A stretch of DNA of 64,000 nucleotides from the NCBI RefSeq assembly GCF_001887595.1, contig NZ_CP017480.1:3314001-3378000 (forward strand). Direction: 5' to 3'. The DNA comes from Luteibacter rhizovicinus DSM 16549. Lineage in GTDB: Bacteria; Pseudomonadota; Gammaproteobacteria; Xanthomonadales; Rhodanobacteraceae. The position numbers and the translations under genes were made by a program. Positions 8,616-17,612 of the stretch are shown in pieces; the first letter of the stretch is position 1; the number at the start of each line of letters is the position of its first letter. The notes below the pieces were generated by a model that ran no database searches, was not told where the DNA came from, and saw only the letters and a program-made list of their open reading frames with translations.

Positions 8616-8676
8616 CCCCTGGGGACGACCCCAGGGCGCGCAGCAACTCCGCGGGGACGACCCCGCTTCTGCGGAG
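8616..8676 (+). promoter_or_regulatory. Guanidine-II (mini-ykkC) riboswitch
   Basis: Two GC-rich hairpins are each capped by the loop ACGA: P1 GGGG-ACGA-CCCC (8621-8632, extended by TA and CG pairs to 8617-8636) and P2 GCGGGG-ACGA-CCCCGC (8651-8666), joined by a short linker. This pair of ACGR-looped stems is the defining architecture of the guanidine-II class. The ribosome site GGAG (8673-8676) follows P2 directly, and CTCCGC (8647-8652) is fully complementary to GCGGAG (8671-8676). Ligand-stabilised P2 would compete with that anti-ribosome-site pairing and switch translation on. The downstream gene is a guanidinium exporter, matching the known association. Confidence 0.93.
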
Positions 8677-8683
8677 CCACACC

Positions 8684-8998
8684 ATGTATTGGTTCGTGCT
8701 TGTTCTGGCGGGTCTTTTCGAGATCGCCTGGGCCGTTGGCCTGAAATACACCGAGGGCTTTACCAAGCTCATTCCCAGCGTGCTTACCGGCACCGCCATG
8801 GTGATAAGCATCGTGCTGCTGGCGTATGCGACGAAAAAGTTGCCCTTGGGTACCGCTTATGCGGTGTGGACCGGTATCGGCGCGGTCGGCGCGGTGACTC
8901 TCGGGATCATCCTGTTTGGGGAGTCCGCGCAGCCGTTGCGGCTGCTTTGCGTCGGGTTGATCGTGGTGGGGATTCTTGGGTTGAAGCTGACGGCTTGA
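8684..8998 (+). CDS. gdx: Guanidinium exporter, SMR family (Gdx/SugE)
   Basis: A 104-residue four-helix small multidrug resistance protein. Residues [15 protein letters not shown] near the N-terminus include the essential membrane glutamate (Glu13) and the Gdx-type pattern separating this subgroup from EmrE-type drug pumps. The helices include [22 protein letters not shown], the typical third-helix motif. Gdx works as a dual-topology dimer exchanging guanidinium for protons. The guanidine riboswitch in its leader supports guanidinium rather than quaternary ammonium as substrate. Confidence 0.96.
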   Translation: MYWFVLVLAGLFEIAWAVGLKYTEGFTKLIPSVLTGTAMVISIVLLAYATKKLPLGTAYAVWTGIGAVGAVTLGIILFGESAQPLRLLCVGLIVVGILGLKLTA

Positions 8999-9016
8999 GG
9001 CGTTGGCGCGGAGAGC

Positions 9017-9105
9017 ATCGCCGATAAATCGGCTCCCACATAGAGCACGCCGTCGCCGGCTTTCGCTTTCTGTGGGAGCCGATTCAGCGGCGAAGGGTGC
9101 TCGCG
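9017..9105. repeat. REP-like palindromic element pair
   Basis: Two inverted copies of the window's recurrent palindrome: ATCGCCGATAAATCGGCTCCCACA (9017-9040) and TGTGGGAGCCGATTCAGCGGCGAA (9071-9094). Each is a short imperfect hairpin with a GTGG foot. It sits between the convergent gdx and phoU genes, where it may help stop transcripts from both sides. Confidence 0.85.
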
Positions 9106-9142
9106 AAACCGCCAGGTACCGCGACACCCCTCACCGGCAAAA

Positions 9143-9850
9143 TCAAAACTCCGGATTGGCCGTCGTATCTTTCTTGACCCGCGGTGCCACCAGCGGCTCG
9201 CCGTTCACCACGAACCAGACGTTCTCCGCGATGTTCGTCGCGTGATCGCCGATGCGCTCGATGTTCTTCGCCATGAACAACAGGTGCGTGCACGGCGTGA
9301 TGTTGCGCGGATCTTCCATCATGTAGGTGAGCAGGGCGCGGAACACCAGGGTGTATTCCTCGTCCAGGCGCGCATCGGCTTTCCAGACTTCGTAAGCGGC
9401 TTCGGCATCCTGCTCGTCGTACGCCTTGAGCACGTCGCGCAGCTCCTGGATGGCGAGCTCGGCGAGATTGGCCAGGCCGCCGACGACAGCGATGGGCGCC
9501 ACGCGGCTGAGCGGAATCGACCGCTTGGCCACGTTCGCGGCGTAGTCGCCGATACGCTCGATGTCCGCGGCAATGCGCAGCGCGGCGAACACGTTGCGCA
9601 GGTCGCCGGCGATCGGTGCGCGCAGGGCGAGCAGGCGAACGACGTCCTGGCTGATTTCCTGTTCGAGCGCGTCGATCGCGTCGTCATTGTCGACGACGCG
9701 CTGGGCAGCGCGCTCGTCACGGCGTTCGACCACGTCGATGGCGGCTTCGAGCTGGGCGACGGCGAGCTCGCCCATCTTGACGATCTCGCGCGTGAGGCGC
9801 TTCAGTTCGTCGTCGTAGCTCTTGATGATGTGCTGGTGCGGAGTGTTCAT
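9143..9850 (-). CDS. phoU: Phosphate signaling complex protein PhoU
   Basis: A 235-residue all-helical protein made of two PhoU repeats, each with the metal-binding motif: RIAADIERIGDYAANVAKR (about 95-113) and FMAKNIERIGDHATNIAE (about 196-213). PhoU couples the Pst transporter to the PhoR sensor and keeps the Pho regulon off when phosphate is ample. Last gene of the pst operon, 20 bp after pstB. Confidence 0.97.
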   Translation of the reverse strand: MNTPHQHIIKSYDDELKRLTREIVKMGELAVAQLEAAIDVVERRDERAAQRVVDNDDAIDALEQEISQDVVRLLALRAPIAGDLRNVFAALRIAADIERIGDYAANVAKRSIPLSRVAPIAVVGGLANLAELAIQELRDVLKAYDEQDAEAAYEVWKADARLDEEYTLVFRALLTYMMEDPRNITPCTHLLFMAKNIERIGDHATNIAENVWFVVNGEPLVAPRVKKDTTANPEF

Positions 9851-9870
9851 CGCGTGCCTCGGTAGGGGGC

Positions 9871-10704
9871 TTAGCCGAAACGGCCGGTAATGTAGTCTTC
9901 GGTCTGCTTTTTGTTCGGCTTGGTGAAGATCTTTTCGGTCCGGTCGAACTCGATCAGCTCACCCATGTACATGAAGGCGGTCATGTCCGAGCAGCGTGCA
10001 GCCTGCTGCATGTTATGGGTGACGATGACGATGGTGAACTGGCTTTTCAGCTCTTCCACCAGCTGTTCGATACGGCTCGTGGCGATCGGATCGAGCGCGG
10101 AGGTCGGTTCGTCGAGCAGCAGCACTTCCGGCTTCAGCGCGATACCGCGGGCGATGCACAGGCGCTGCTGCTGACCGCCGGAGAGGCCGAGTGCGCTCTG
10201 CTTGAGCTTGTCCTTCACTTCGTCCCACAGCGCGGCGCCGCGCAGGGCCTGTTCGACACGACCTTCCATGTCGGTGCGGTTGAGCTTCTCGTGGTGACGA
10301 ATGCCATAGGCGACGTTCTCGAAGATGGTCATCGGGAACGGGACCGGCTTCTGGAACACCATGCCGACCTTGCTACGCAGGCGGTTGAGCGAGTACTTCG
10401 GGTCGAGGATATTTTCGCCGTCGAGCACGATCTCGCCGCTGGCGCGCAGGTTCGGATAGATCGCGTAGATGCGGTTGAAGATGCGCAGCAGGGTGGACTT
10501 GCCGCAGCCGGACGGCCCGATGATGGCGGTGACCTTCTTTTCCGGCACGTCCATCGCGATGCTCTTCAGCGCGTGGAATTCGCCGTAATGGAAGTTGAGG
10601 TCGCGCACGGTCATCTTCGCCGGTACCTGGCCGAGATCGACGCCCGATTCGTGCGGCGAGGTGCCGAAACCCGGCTTGGAGGCGACTTCGTTCATGTTAG
10701 TCAT
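9871..10704 (-). CDS. pstB: Phosphate ABC transporter ATP-binding protein PstB
   Basis: A 277-residue ABC ATPase with Walker [10 protein letters not shown], the Pst-typical [17 protein letters not shown] insertion, Q-loop [16 protein letters not shown], signature [14 protein letters not shown], Walker [14 protein letters not shown] and the H-loop [10 protein letters not shown]. It powers high-affinity phosphate import. The ATG at 10704 is preceded by AAGGTG and overlaps the pstA stop by 8 bp. An in-frame ATG at 10731 would lie inside pstA and add a non-conserved extension, so it was not used. Confidence 0.97.
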   Translation of the reverse strand: MTNMNEVASKPGFGTSPHESGVDLGQVPAKMTVRDLNFHYGEFHALKSIAMDVPEKKVTAIIGPSGCGKSTLLRIFNRIYAIYPNLRASGEIVLDGENILDPKYSLNRLRSKVGMVFQKPVPFPMTIFENVAYGIRHHEKLNRTDMEGRVEQALRGAALWDEVKDKLKQSALGLSGGQQQRLCIARGIALKPEVLLLDEPTSALDPIATSRIEQLVEELKSQFTIVIVTHNMQQAARCSDMTAFMYMGELIEFDRTEKIFTKPNKKQTEDYITGRFG

Positions 10705-11566
10705 GGGACACCTTGGAGCGCGAGAATACAAAGCGGGCGATGAGGCTGAGTGCGAGCACGAACATGGTCAGGACGAAGGCGCCGGCCCAGGCGAGGGTGT
10801 TGATATCCGGGCTCGGGTCCTTCGTGTATTCGTAAATGACCTGGGGCAGGCTCGGCATCTTGTCGATCGGATTGAAGGTCATGAAGTTGTTGCCGAACGC
10901 CGTGAACAGCAGCGGCGCGGTTTCGCCGCTGATGCGGGCGAGAGCCAGCAGCACACCGGTGACGATACCCGAGCGCGCGGCGCGGATCAGGATCTGCACG
11001 GTGAGCTTCCACTGCGGCACGCCCAGGGACAGCGCGGCTTCCCGCAGCGTACCGGGTACCAGGCGGAGCATTTCGTCGGTGGTGCGGACGATGACGGGCA
11101 GGGCGATCAGGGCCAGCGCGATGCCGCCGGCGATGCCGGAGAACGTCACGTCGCCGTTGGTCAGCCACTTCGAGGGGAGCACGATGATCGTGTAGACGAA
11201 CAGGCCCAGCACGATCGAGGGCGCGGACAGCAGGATGTCGTTGAGGAAGCGGATGGTCGGCCCGAGCTTCGAGCGGCGCGAATACTCAGCCAGCCAGGTA
11301 CCCGCCATGACGCCGATCGGCGTGGCGATCAGGATGCCGAGCACGTTGAGGATCAGGCTGCCGACCATGGCGTTGGCCAGACCACCTTCTTCGCGATAGG
11401 CGGTGATTTTGGTGAACAGCGCGGGCTTGAGGCCGGCGATGCCCTGGCTCAGCGTTTCCCAGAGGATCCAGGCCAGGAAGAGCAGGCCGATGCAGGTCGC
11501 GGCGACGCTCAGGATCATCGCGGCGATGTTCTTGATGCGGCGCGTGGTGTAGAGCGAGGCGGACAT
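10697..11566 (-). CDS. pstA: Phosphate ABC transporter permease PstA
   Basis: A 289-residue inner-membrane permease with six predicted helices and the EAA-type loop for the ATPase ([26 protein letters not shown], about 187-212). It pairs with PstC to form the phosphate channel. Its first base is the last base of the pstC stop (TGATG), and its 3' end overlaps pstB by 8 bp, so the operon is tightly coupled. Confidence 0.97.
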   Translation of the reverse strand: MSASLYTTRRIKNIAAMILSVAATCIGLLFLAWILWETLSQGIAGLKPALFTKITAYREEGGLANAMVGSLILNVLGILIATPIGVMAGTWLAEYSRRSKLGPTIRFLNDILLSAPSIVLGLFVYTIIVLPSKWLTNGDVTFSGIAGGIALALIALPVIVRTTDEMLRLVPGTLREAALSLGVPQWKLTVQILIRAARSGIVTGVLLALARISGETAPLLFTAFGNNFMTFNPIDKMPSLPQVIYEYTKDPSPDINTLAWAGAFVLTMFVLALSLIARFVFSRSKVSHD

Positions 11567-12597
11567 CAGGAGCCTTCCTTCGAAGCCAGGCGGCGAAGCA
11601 TGAGGCGGGCGATCATCAGCACGATGAAGGTCACCACGAAGAGGAGGAAGGCGATCGCCATCAGCGCCGACTTCTGCAGGCCTTCGGCCTCACCGAACTG
11701 GTTGGCGATGGTCGAGGCGATCGAGCTGCCGGTCTCGAGAATGGACGGGGTGAACTTGAACGTGTTGCCGAGTACGAAGGCCACCGCCATGGTCTCGCCG
11801 AGCGCGCGGCCCAGGCCAAGGAAGATGCCGCCGATCACCGCCGTGCGTGTGTAGGGCACGACGATGTCCCAGACCACTTCCCACGTGCTGGAACCCAGCG
11901 CATACGCGGATTCCTTCAGGCGGGTCGGCACGGTCTGGAAGACTTCGCGCATCACCGAGGAAATGAAGGGAATGATCATCACCGCGAGCACGAGGCCCGC
12001 CGTGAGCACGCCGGCGCCGAAGAACGGGTATTCGCTGGAGAAGAACTTCGCGATGAACGGCACGTGCGTGACCAGCCACGACACCTGGCCATCCGGCGGG
12101 TCCGCGCTAAAGTTATTCATCAGCCAGGGCTTGATCGTCGTGGCGACGAACGGCGCGAAGATGAAAAGGCCCCACATGCCGTAGATGATCGACGGGATGC
12201 CGGCGAGCAATTCGATGGCGGAGCTGACCGGACCGCGCAACCAGCTGGGTGCGATCTCGGTAAGGAAGAGGGCGATGCCGAAGCTGACCGGCACGGCGAA
12301 GATCAGGGCGATGAGCGCCGTGGTGACGGTACCCATGACGGGCACGAGCGCACCGTAACGATTGTTGCTCGGATCCCATTCGGAGCTGGTCAGGAAGCCC
12401 CAGCCGAACGTGGCGAACGCGTCCCGCCCCAGCCACAGGGTGGAGGCCGCGGCACCGATGAGAGACACCAGGACGAGCAGTGCGCAAGCCTTGAGCAGCC
12501 CTCCGAACAGGCGGTCGTTGCGCGTATCCCTCGCGTTGCGCGCCGCTTCCTCCGCACGCGCGGTGGTAGGAGCGTTGCTGCTGACGGTCGCATGCAT
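11566..12597 (-). CDS. pstC: Phosphate ABC transporter permease PstC
   Basis: A 343-residue permease with a hydrophilic N-terminus, a first helix near residues 34-55 and the typical PstC stretch ELLAGIPSIIYGMWGLFIF. The EAA loop is KESAYALGSSTWEVVWDIVVPYTRTAVIGGI. ATG preceded by AGGAAG. Separated from pstS by 111 bp that contain a strong hairpin. Confidence 0.97.
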   Translation of the reverse strand: MHATVSSNAPTTARAEEAARNARDTRNDRLFGGLLKACALLVLVSLIGAAASTLWLGRDAFATFGWGFLTSSEWDPSNNRYGALVPVMGTVTTALIALIFAVPVSFGIALFLTEIAPSWLRGPVSSAIELLAGIPSIIYGMWGLFIFAPFVATTIKPWLMNNFSADPPDGQVSWLVTHVPFIAKFFSSEYPFFGAGVLTAGLVLAVMIIPFISSVMREVFQTVPTRLKESAYALGSSTWEVVWDIVVPYTRTAVIGGIFLGLGRALGETMAVAFVLGNTFKFTPSILETGSSIASTIANQFGEAEGLQKSALMAIAFLLFVVTFIVLMIARLMLRRLASKEGS

Positions 12598-12628
12598 GAT
12601 GGGAACTTCCTGGGCCTATGCATAGTGT

Positions 12629-12659
12629 GGGTCGCCGCTCCCTCAGGGAGCGGCGACCC
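12629..12659 (-). promoter_or_regulatory. Long perfect hairpin between pstS and pstC
   Basis: A 14-bp perfect inverted repeat (GGGTCGCCGCTCCC, 12629-12642, with GGGAGCGGCGACCC, 12646-12659) with a three-base loop, in the pstS-pstC gap. There is no T-tract after it in the direction of transcription. It is more likely a 3'-end stabiliser or partial attenuator that gives more pstS than pstCAB mRNA than a full terminator. Confidence 0.7.
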
Positions 12660-12708
12660 GGTTTCCTACTCTGGGCCGCTTATGTGTCAGCCGGCCTGTC
12701 GAGAAGGA

Positions 12709-13725
12709 TCAGTTCTTGTACTCGGCAGCCCAGTAGGCTTCGATCTGCTTGACCAGCGTGTCCGGCAGGGCAACGTAGTCGAGCGAGGCGGCCTGCGACT
12801 GGCCGTTTTCCATGGACCACTTGAAGAAATCGAAGGCCACCTTGGTGTGCGAGGCGTTCTTGGACTTCTTGTACATGATGATCCAGGTCGTCGCCGTGAT
12901 CGGCCAGGCCTGCTCACCCGGGGCATTGGTCATGATCAGGTTGAAGTCCTTGGCGTTCTTCCAGTCAGCCGTGGCAGCAGCGGCGGCAAACGTGGTGGCG
13001 CTCGGCTCGATCCACTTGCCAGCGGCGTTCTGCAGCTGGGTGTAGGCGATCGCGTTCTTCTTGGCGTAGGCGTATTCGACGTAACCGATCGAGCCCGGGA
13101 TCTGGCGAACGTACTGCGAGACGCCTTCGTTACCCTTGCCGCCGACGCCGGCCGGCCATTCGACGGCCGTGCCGAACTTGACCTTGGATGCCCACTCCGG
13201 GCTGACCTTGGAGAGGTAGTTGGTGAAGTTGAACGAGGTGCCCGAACCGTCCGAACGATGCACGACGGTGACCTTCACGTCCGGAATCTTCACGCCCGGG
13301 TTCAGGGCTGCGATGCGCGGATCGCTCCAGCGGGCGATCTTGCCCAGGTAGATGTCGGCGAGGAGGGCGCCGTCCAGCTTCAGCTGGCCAGCGGCCACAC
13401 CCTGCAGGTTGACGATGGGGACGATGCCGCCGACCACGGCCGGGAACTGGCCCAGGCCGAACTTGGCGAGGTCTTCGGCGCTCATCGGAGCGTCGGAGGC
13501 GCCGAAGTCGATGGTGCCTTCCTTGATCTGGGCGATACCTGCACCCGAACCGACGGACTGATAGTTCAGCTTATTGCCCGTCTTCTCGGCATACGTGGCC
13601 GACCACTTGGAAAGAACGGGGTAAACGAAGCTCGAGCCAGCGCCGGTGATGTCGGTGGCCTGAGCGGACATGCCGAACAGCGAAGCAGCGACCAACGCGG
13701 CGATGCGGAGTTTGCGTGTGAACAC
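12709..13725 (-). CDS. pstS: Phosphate-binding periplasmic protein PstS
   Basis: A 338-residue periplasmic binding protein. Signal peptide MFTRKLRIAALVAASLFGMS ending AQA near residue 23, then ITGAGSSFVYPVLSKW, the phosphate-binding loop. Further motifs are VGSGAGIAQI, DFGASDAPMS and RSDGSGTSFNFTNYL, all contacting phosphate in homologs. GTG start preceded by GAGGAC. It is first in the pst operon and lies downstream of a Pho-box-like sequence, consistent with induction under phosphate starvation. Confidence 0.97.
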   Translation of the reverse strand: MFTRKLRIAALVAASLFGMSAQATDITGAGSSFVYPVLSKWSATYAEKTGNKLNYQSVGSGAGIAQIKEGTIDFGASDAPMSAEDLAKFGLGQFPAVVGGIVPIVNLQGVAAGQLKLDGALLADIYLGKIARWSDPRIAALNPGVKIPDVKVTVVHRSDGSGTSFNFTNYLSKVSPEWASKVKFGTAVEWPAGVGGKGNEGVSQYVRQIPGSIGYVEYAYAKKNAIAYTQLQNAAGKWIEPSATTFAAAAATADWKNAKDFNLIMTNAPGEQAWPITATTWIIMYKKSKNASHTKVAFDFFKWSMENGQSQAASLDYVALPDTLVKQIEAYWAAEYKN

Positions 13726-13813
13726 GGAGTAGTCCTCGGAAGAATGAGTGTCAGGCGAAGCCCGCCCGGGGCTGTATTCCAGCCCTGCCGTGTTGCAATG
13801 AGACGTACTGAAT

Positions 13814-13831
13814 GTTTCAGCGGGATGACAG
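13814..13831 (-). promoter_or_regulatory. Putative PhoB box upstream of pstS
   Basis: On the minus strand the sequence reads CTGTCAT-CCCG-CTGAAAC, matching the PhoB direct repeat (CTGTCAT, four bases, CTGTCAT) with a perfect first half and a degenerate second half. It lies about 90 bp upstream of the pstS start. A third half-site, CTGTCATA, is at 13842-13849 on the plus strand. Confidence 0.6.
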
Positions 13832-13871
13832 CCGCCTTTTTGCTGTCATATTCAGGAACTTACGAAACGTC

Positions 13872-14531
13872 TCAAACCGCGATCGGGGTGGTCTGGTCGC
13901 GCTCGAAGAGCTCCAGGCGGCGCCAGCGGTTCACGATTTCGCAGAACAGTTCGGCCGTGCGCTCGGCATCGTAGATGGCCGAATGGGCCTCGCGGGTGTC
14001 GAAGGCGAGCCCGGCGGCGAGCACGGCCTTGCTCAGCACGGTCTGACCGTAGGCCAGCCCGCCGAGGGTGGCGGTGTCGAAGCAACTGAAGGGGTGGAAC
14101 GGGTTGCGCTTGTGGCCGACCCGTCGCACCGCCGCATTAAGGAAGGCGAGGTCGAACGCGGCGTTGTGCCCGACCAGGACGGCGCGCTGGCATTCGGCGA
14201 CCTTCACCGCCTCGCGCACGGCATTGAAGATGTGGTCCAGCGCCTGACGCTCGGGCAGGGCGCCACGGAACGGGTGGTCCGGATCGATGCCGGTCACTTC
14301 CAGGGAGCGTGGGTCGATGTTGGCGCCCGGAAAGGGCTCCACGTTCGCCGCCACGGCCGGCTGGGGCACGAGGAGGCCCGAGGGCTCCATCTTGACCGCG
14401 ACCACGGCGATTTCCAGGAGCGCGTCGCGTTCGGAGTCGAAACCGCCGGTTTCGACATCCACGATCACGGGAAGGAAGCCCCTGAACCGCCCGGCGATGG
14501 CTGTGGCGGTGCTGTTACTCGTCGTATCCAT
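13872..14531 (-). CDS. rnt: Ribonuclease T
   Basis: A 219-residue DEDDh exonuclease that trims 3' ends of tRNA and other stable RNAs. Motifs are [13 protein letters not shown] (Asp and Glu metal ligands, about 19-31), [12 protein letters not shown] (about 118-129) and [22 protein letters not shown] (His and Asp, about 182-203). The RNase T-specific [20 protein letters not shown] separates it from DnaQ. Length matches the E. coli enzyme (215). It points the same way as pstS but sits upstream of the pstS promoter region. Confidence 0.95.
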   Translation of the reverse strand: MDTTSNSTATAIAGRFRGFLPVIVDVETGGFDSERDALLEIAVVAVKMEPSGLLVPQPAVAANVEPFPGANIDPRSLEVTGIDPDHPFRGALPERQALDHIFNAVREAVKVAECQRAVLVGHNAAFDLAFLNAAVRRVGHKRNPFHPFSCFDTATLGGLAYGQTVLSKAVLAAGLAFDTREAHSAIYDAERTAELFCEIVNRWRRLELFERDQTTPIAV

Positions 14532-14600
14532 GCCGCAAAGGATATCAGCCCGGGGCCGACTGAGGCGCTCGCGTTAAGCGGATGTGCGCGTGTCGTCGTT

Positions 14601-14618
14601 CTGTAACAAAAAAGGCAT
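14601..14618 (+). promoter_or_regulatory. Possible PhoB box upstream of the porin
   Basis: CTGTAAC-AAAA-AAGGCAT resembles the two-part PhoB site (5 of 7 and 4 of 7 matches). It lies about 120 bp before the porin ATG, and the porin family and pst neighbourhood fit Pho control. The match is partial. Confidence 0.4.
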
Positions 14619-14740
14619 GGAACGGTAAAGCCGGCGGCTCATCCTTCGCGCCGTTGGCCCCGCTTGAGCTTTTTCGGACAGAAAGATCTCAAGAGGGGGA
14701 CAGGGGAAAACACTTAATCCATACCTAGCGGAGAAATCCC

Positions 14741-16129
14741 ATGCGTTCCAAGTTGCTCACGGTGGCCATTGCTGCCGGTCTGGGCGTGACGAGTTTCTCG
14801 GCCCTCGCCGCGACTTCCAAGTCGCCGCAGCAGCCGACTCGCGTCACGATCGACGCCGCCACCCTTCAGCAGCTGCAGGCTCAGCTCGCCGCCCTGCAGG
14901 CCCAGGTCTCCGACCTCCAGGCCAAGCAGGAAGCCCAGGCTGACGCCCAGGTCGAAACGGCCAAGGCCGTCAACGACGTCCAGGTCGCCGCGACCAAGCC
15001 GACCGAAGACCTCTCGAAGAAGCTCGATGCGCTGAACAAGATCGTCGACAACACGAAGATCGGCGGCACGATGTTCTTCGACGCCACCAATCAGGACCAC
15101 AAGGAAGCGACGGGCGTCAACAGCCCGATCAAGAAGGACGGCCACGGTTCGACGAATGGCACCGGCTTCGACGTCAAGCGCTTCTACCTGACGGTCGACC
15201 ACAAGTTCAACGATATCTGGTCGGCCAACCTGACCACCGACTTCAGCTACCAGTCGTCGATCTCGTCGACCAGCCTGTTCGTGAAGAAGGCCTACGTGCA
15301 GGGCAAGTTCGATCCGCTCTTCACCGTCCGCTTCGGTGCGGCCGACATGCCCTGGATCCCGTTCGTCGAGAAGTGGTACGGCTACCGCTACGTCGAGAAC
15401 ACCATCACCGACCGTTCGTTCGAAGGTGGTCGTAGCGGTGGCACCGCAACCGCCGGCGGCGTTGGCGCGTTCGGCAACTCGTCCGACTGGGGTGTCCACG
15501 CTCTCGGCGCGACGACCGGCGACAACTCGGTCAACTACCAGGTGTCCGTGGTCAACGGTCGCGGCTACCGCAACCTGAGCCGCTCCAAGTCCGTCGATAC
15601 CGAAGCCCGCTTCGGCTATTCGCCGATCGAACAGATGGTCATCGCCGTCGGCGGTTACTCCGGTAAGCGTGGCAACGAGACCGAAGGTGGTGCTCCGACC
15701 CGTACCGCGACCCGCGGCGATGCCCTCGTTGCCTGGCGCGACTCGACCTGGGGCGCTGGTGTGGAATATTTCCACTCCACGAACTGGGACGACATCCTGA
15801 AGTACGCCGGCACCGGTCCGGGCGTGGGCGCTGCGGCGGGCACGACCAAGGACAAGGCCGACGGTTACTCGGCATGGGCCGATTGGCACTTCTACGACCA
15901 GTGGGCTGTCTTCGCTCGTTACGACAACCTGGACTACAAGTACAACAACCTTCTCCAGGTCGAAGAGAAGATCAAGGACAAGTACTACAACGCCGGCGTC
16001 TCGTACGACGTGCTGAAGAATCTGAAGCTGGCCCTCGTCTACAAGCACAACAAGCTGGACGGCCCGGTCGCAACCCCGTACCACTACAAGACGAACGAAG
16101 TGGGTTTCTGGGGCATGCTGACCTTCTAA
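14741..16129 (+). CDS. OprO/OprP-type (phosphate-selective) porin
   Basis: A 462-residue outer-membrane porin of the Porin_O_P family. The signal peptide MRSKLLTVAIAAGLGVTSFS ends ALA near residue 23. A coiled-coil stretch (LQQLQAQLAALQAQVSDLQ, about 47-65) follows, then a beta-barrel of alternating strands (FDVKRFYLTVDHKF, YQVSVVNGRGYRN, YDQWAVFARYDNLDYKY) ending in a C-terminal Phe, the outer-membrane assembly signal. The family includes the phosphate and pyrophosphate channels of Pseudomonas, and its place by pst and a Pho-like site supports phosphate uptake. Specificity is inferred. GGAG precedes the ATG. Confidence 0.88.
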   Translation: MRSKLLTVAIAAGLGVTSFSALAATSKSPQQPTRVTIDAATLQQLQAQLAALQAQVSDLQAKQEAQADAQVETAKAVNDVQVAATKPTEDLSKKLDALNKIVDNTKIGGTMFFDATNQDHKEATGVNSPIKKDGHGSTNGTGFDVKRFYLTVDHKFNDIWSANLTTDFSYQSSISSTSLFVKKAYVQGKFDPLFTVRFGAADMPWIPFVEKWYGYRYVENTITDRSFEGGRSGGTATAGGVGAFGNSSDWGVHALGATTGDNSVNYQVSVVNGRGYRNLSRSKSVDTEARFGYSPIEQMVIAVGGYSGKRGNETEGGAPTRTATRGDALVAWRDSTWGAGVEYFHSTNWDDILKYAGTGPGVGAAAGTTKDKADGYSAWADWHFYDQWAVFARYDNLDYKYNNLLQVEEKIKDKYYNAGVSYDVLKNLKLALVYKHNKLDGPVATPYHYKTNEVGFWGMLTF

Positions 16130-16164
16130 CGAGCATCGGAACGGAGTTCTCCTCAAGGACGAAT

Positions 16165-16199
16165 AAACGGCGGGCGCAAGCCCGCCGTTTTCTTTTTTT
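16165..16199 (+). terminator. Intrinsic terminator of the porin gene
   Basis: An 11-bp perfect stem (AAACGGCGGGC, 16165-16175, with GCCCGCCGTTT, 16180-16190) and a GCAA tetraloop, followed by TCTTTTTTT. A textbook rho-independent terminator 35 bp after the porin stop. Confidence 0.95.
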
Positions 16200-16421
16200 C
16201 GGCGGCCGGTCAATCCGACTGCACTCCTGGATTGCGAAACGTCTCAGTCCTCGATTCGCATCTGGACGGCCAAATGCTGAACCGATATAGCCACGCCGAG
16301 GTTGGAGAATCGCGGCCAATGCGTTGGTGCCCAACGGATTGCGCGCAGCCATAGCGTAAAGTCTGAATTTGCTGCGCCGCCGCACTTGCGATTGTCACAA
16401 TGCCTCGCGTAGTTTCGGCCC

Positions 16422-16778
16422 ATGGCAACGTCCTCGACATTTCTATTGCGCCGCTTCGCGACCACGTTCTTCGTGTTCATCGCGTTGTTCGTCGCATGCA
16501 TGGGTGTCCAGGCCTTGCCGTATGACGGCGACACAGGCCACGAGCCGGTCGCTGAGTACGTGGTGGCACCAGTCACCGATGACGGTTCCTCGTCGACCGA
16601 CGACGGCGAGCTGCCCTCGATCGAAGACAACAGCGGCGGCCTCGACGATACCTTCGATGTGCCCATCGAGCACGCGTTGACCGTGCCGCGCCTTGCCGTC
16701 GGTGGCCATGGACACGTGGCGCCGGCCCCGCACGCGCACCATCCCAGCCTCGACCTGCGCCCGCCCATCGGCGCCTGA
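16422..16778 (+). CDS. Hypothetical secreted acidic/His-rich protein
   Basis: A 118-residue product with an N-terminal hydrophobic export segment (about 12-31, FATTFFVFIALFVACMGVQA) followed by an acidic Ser/Asp-rich stretch (about 50-75) and a His/Pro-rich C-terminus (GHGHVAPAPHAHHP). No family is recognised. The His-rich tail could bind metal, but that is speculation. Codon use resembles that of neighbouring genes. It lies alone between the porin terminator and carbonic anhydrase. Confidence 0.6.
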   Translation: MATSSTFLLRRFATTFFVFIALFVACMGVQALPYDGDTGHEPVAEYVVAPVTDDGSSSTDDGELPSIEDNSGGLDDTFDVPIEHALTVPRLAVGGHGHVAPAPHAHHPSLDLRPPIGA

Positions 16779-16907
16779 TCGAAGCTTGCGTGCGCGTCCG
16801 CGCACGCCCTGTAGCACCCAACCCCCTATCCCCGCGTGCCGACATGTGTCGGGCGCCAGCGAGCGTGCGCGCTCGCTCCCCATCCTCGCCAAAGAGAGAG
16901 CATCGCC

Positions 16908-17597
16908 ATGGAACGTCTCATCCAGGGTTTCGAAGAATTTCGTCGTGACATGACCTCGGAGCACCGCGAACTGTTCGCGCGCCTTGCTTCCGGCCAGACG
17001 CCACACACCATGTTCATTACCTGCGCGGACTCGCGCATCATGCCGGAGCTGATGTTCAACGCGCAGCCGGGCGATCTGTTCGTCTACCGCAACGTCGGCA
17101 ATATCGTTCCCCCGTATGCCCAGCACGTCAGCGGTGTCGTCGCCGCCATCGAGTACGCGGTCACCGCGCTCAACGTGCAGCACATCGTCATCTGTGGCCA
17201 TTCCGACTGCGGCGCGATGAAGGCCTTGCAGAACCCGGCCGCGCTCAAGGGCAAGCCGTCCGTCGAGCAGTGGCTGAAACACGCCGATGTCGCTCGCTAT
17301 GTGGTCGAGAAGAACCGCCCGACCATTCATGGTGCGGAAGGCCTGCGTTACCTCACCGAAGAGAACGTGGTCGGCCAACTGGAAAACATGCGCACCTTGC
17401 CCGCTGTCGCCGCCGCGATGGCTAACGGCAGCCTGCGCATCCACGGCTGGATCTACGATATCGCGAACACGGAGATCACCGCCTTCGACCCGCTCGAAGG
17501 ACGCTTCCGTCCGCTGGATTCGAGGGACGCCAACGTGCCCGATGCCACCCCGCATGCACGTTTCTCGACGCCGCTGCCGATCGCGTCCGCCGCTTAA
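16908..17597 (+). CDS. can: Beta-carbonic anhydrase
   Basis: A 229-residue enzyme interconverting carbon dioxide and bicarbonate. The zinc ligands and catalytic dyad are visible: Cys39 and the Asp41/Arg43 pair in TCADSR, and His98 with Cys101 in GHSDCGAM. The frame is open from 16836, but homology and the AGAGAG ribosome site favour ATG 16908. Fifteen bases separate it from the SulP transporter, so the two are likely co-transcribed. Confidence 0.95.
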   Translation: MERLIQGFEEFRRDMTSEHRELFARLASGQTPHTMFITCADSRIMPELMFNAQPGDLFVYRNVGNIVPPYAQHVSGVVAAIEYAVTALNVQHIVICGHSDCGAMKALQNPAALKGKPSVEQWLKHADVARYVVEKNRPTIHGAEGLRYLTEENVVGQLENMRTLPAVAAAMANGSLRIHGWIYDIANTEITAFDPLEGRFRPLDSRDANVPDATPHARFSTPLPIASAA

Positions 17598-17612
17598 ACC
17601 AGGAAGCTCTTC

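Noticed and set aside
12064..13974. 636-codon plus-strand frame across pstC and pstS
   Set aside because: Antisense to two certain genes and without recognisable motifs.
14714..16213. Minus-strand 499-codon frame over the porin gene
   Set aside because: Shadow; the porin has a signal peptide, ribosome site, barrel pattern and terminator.
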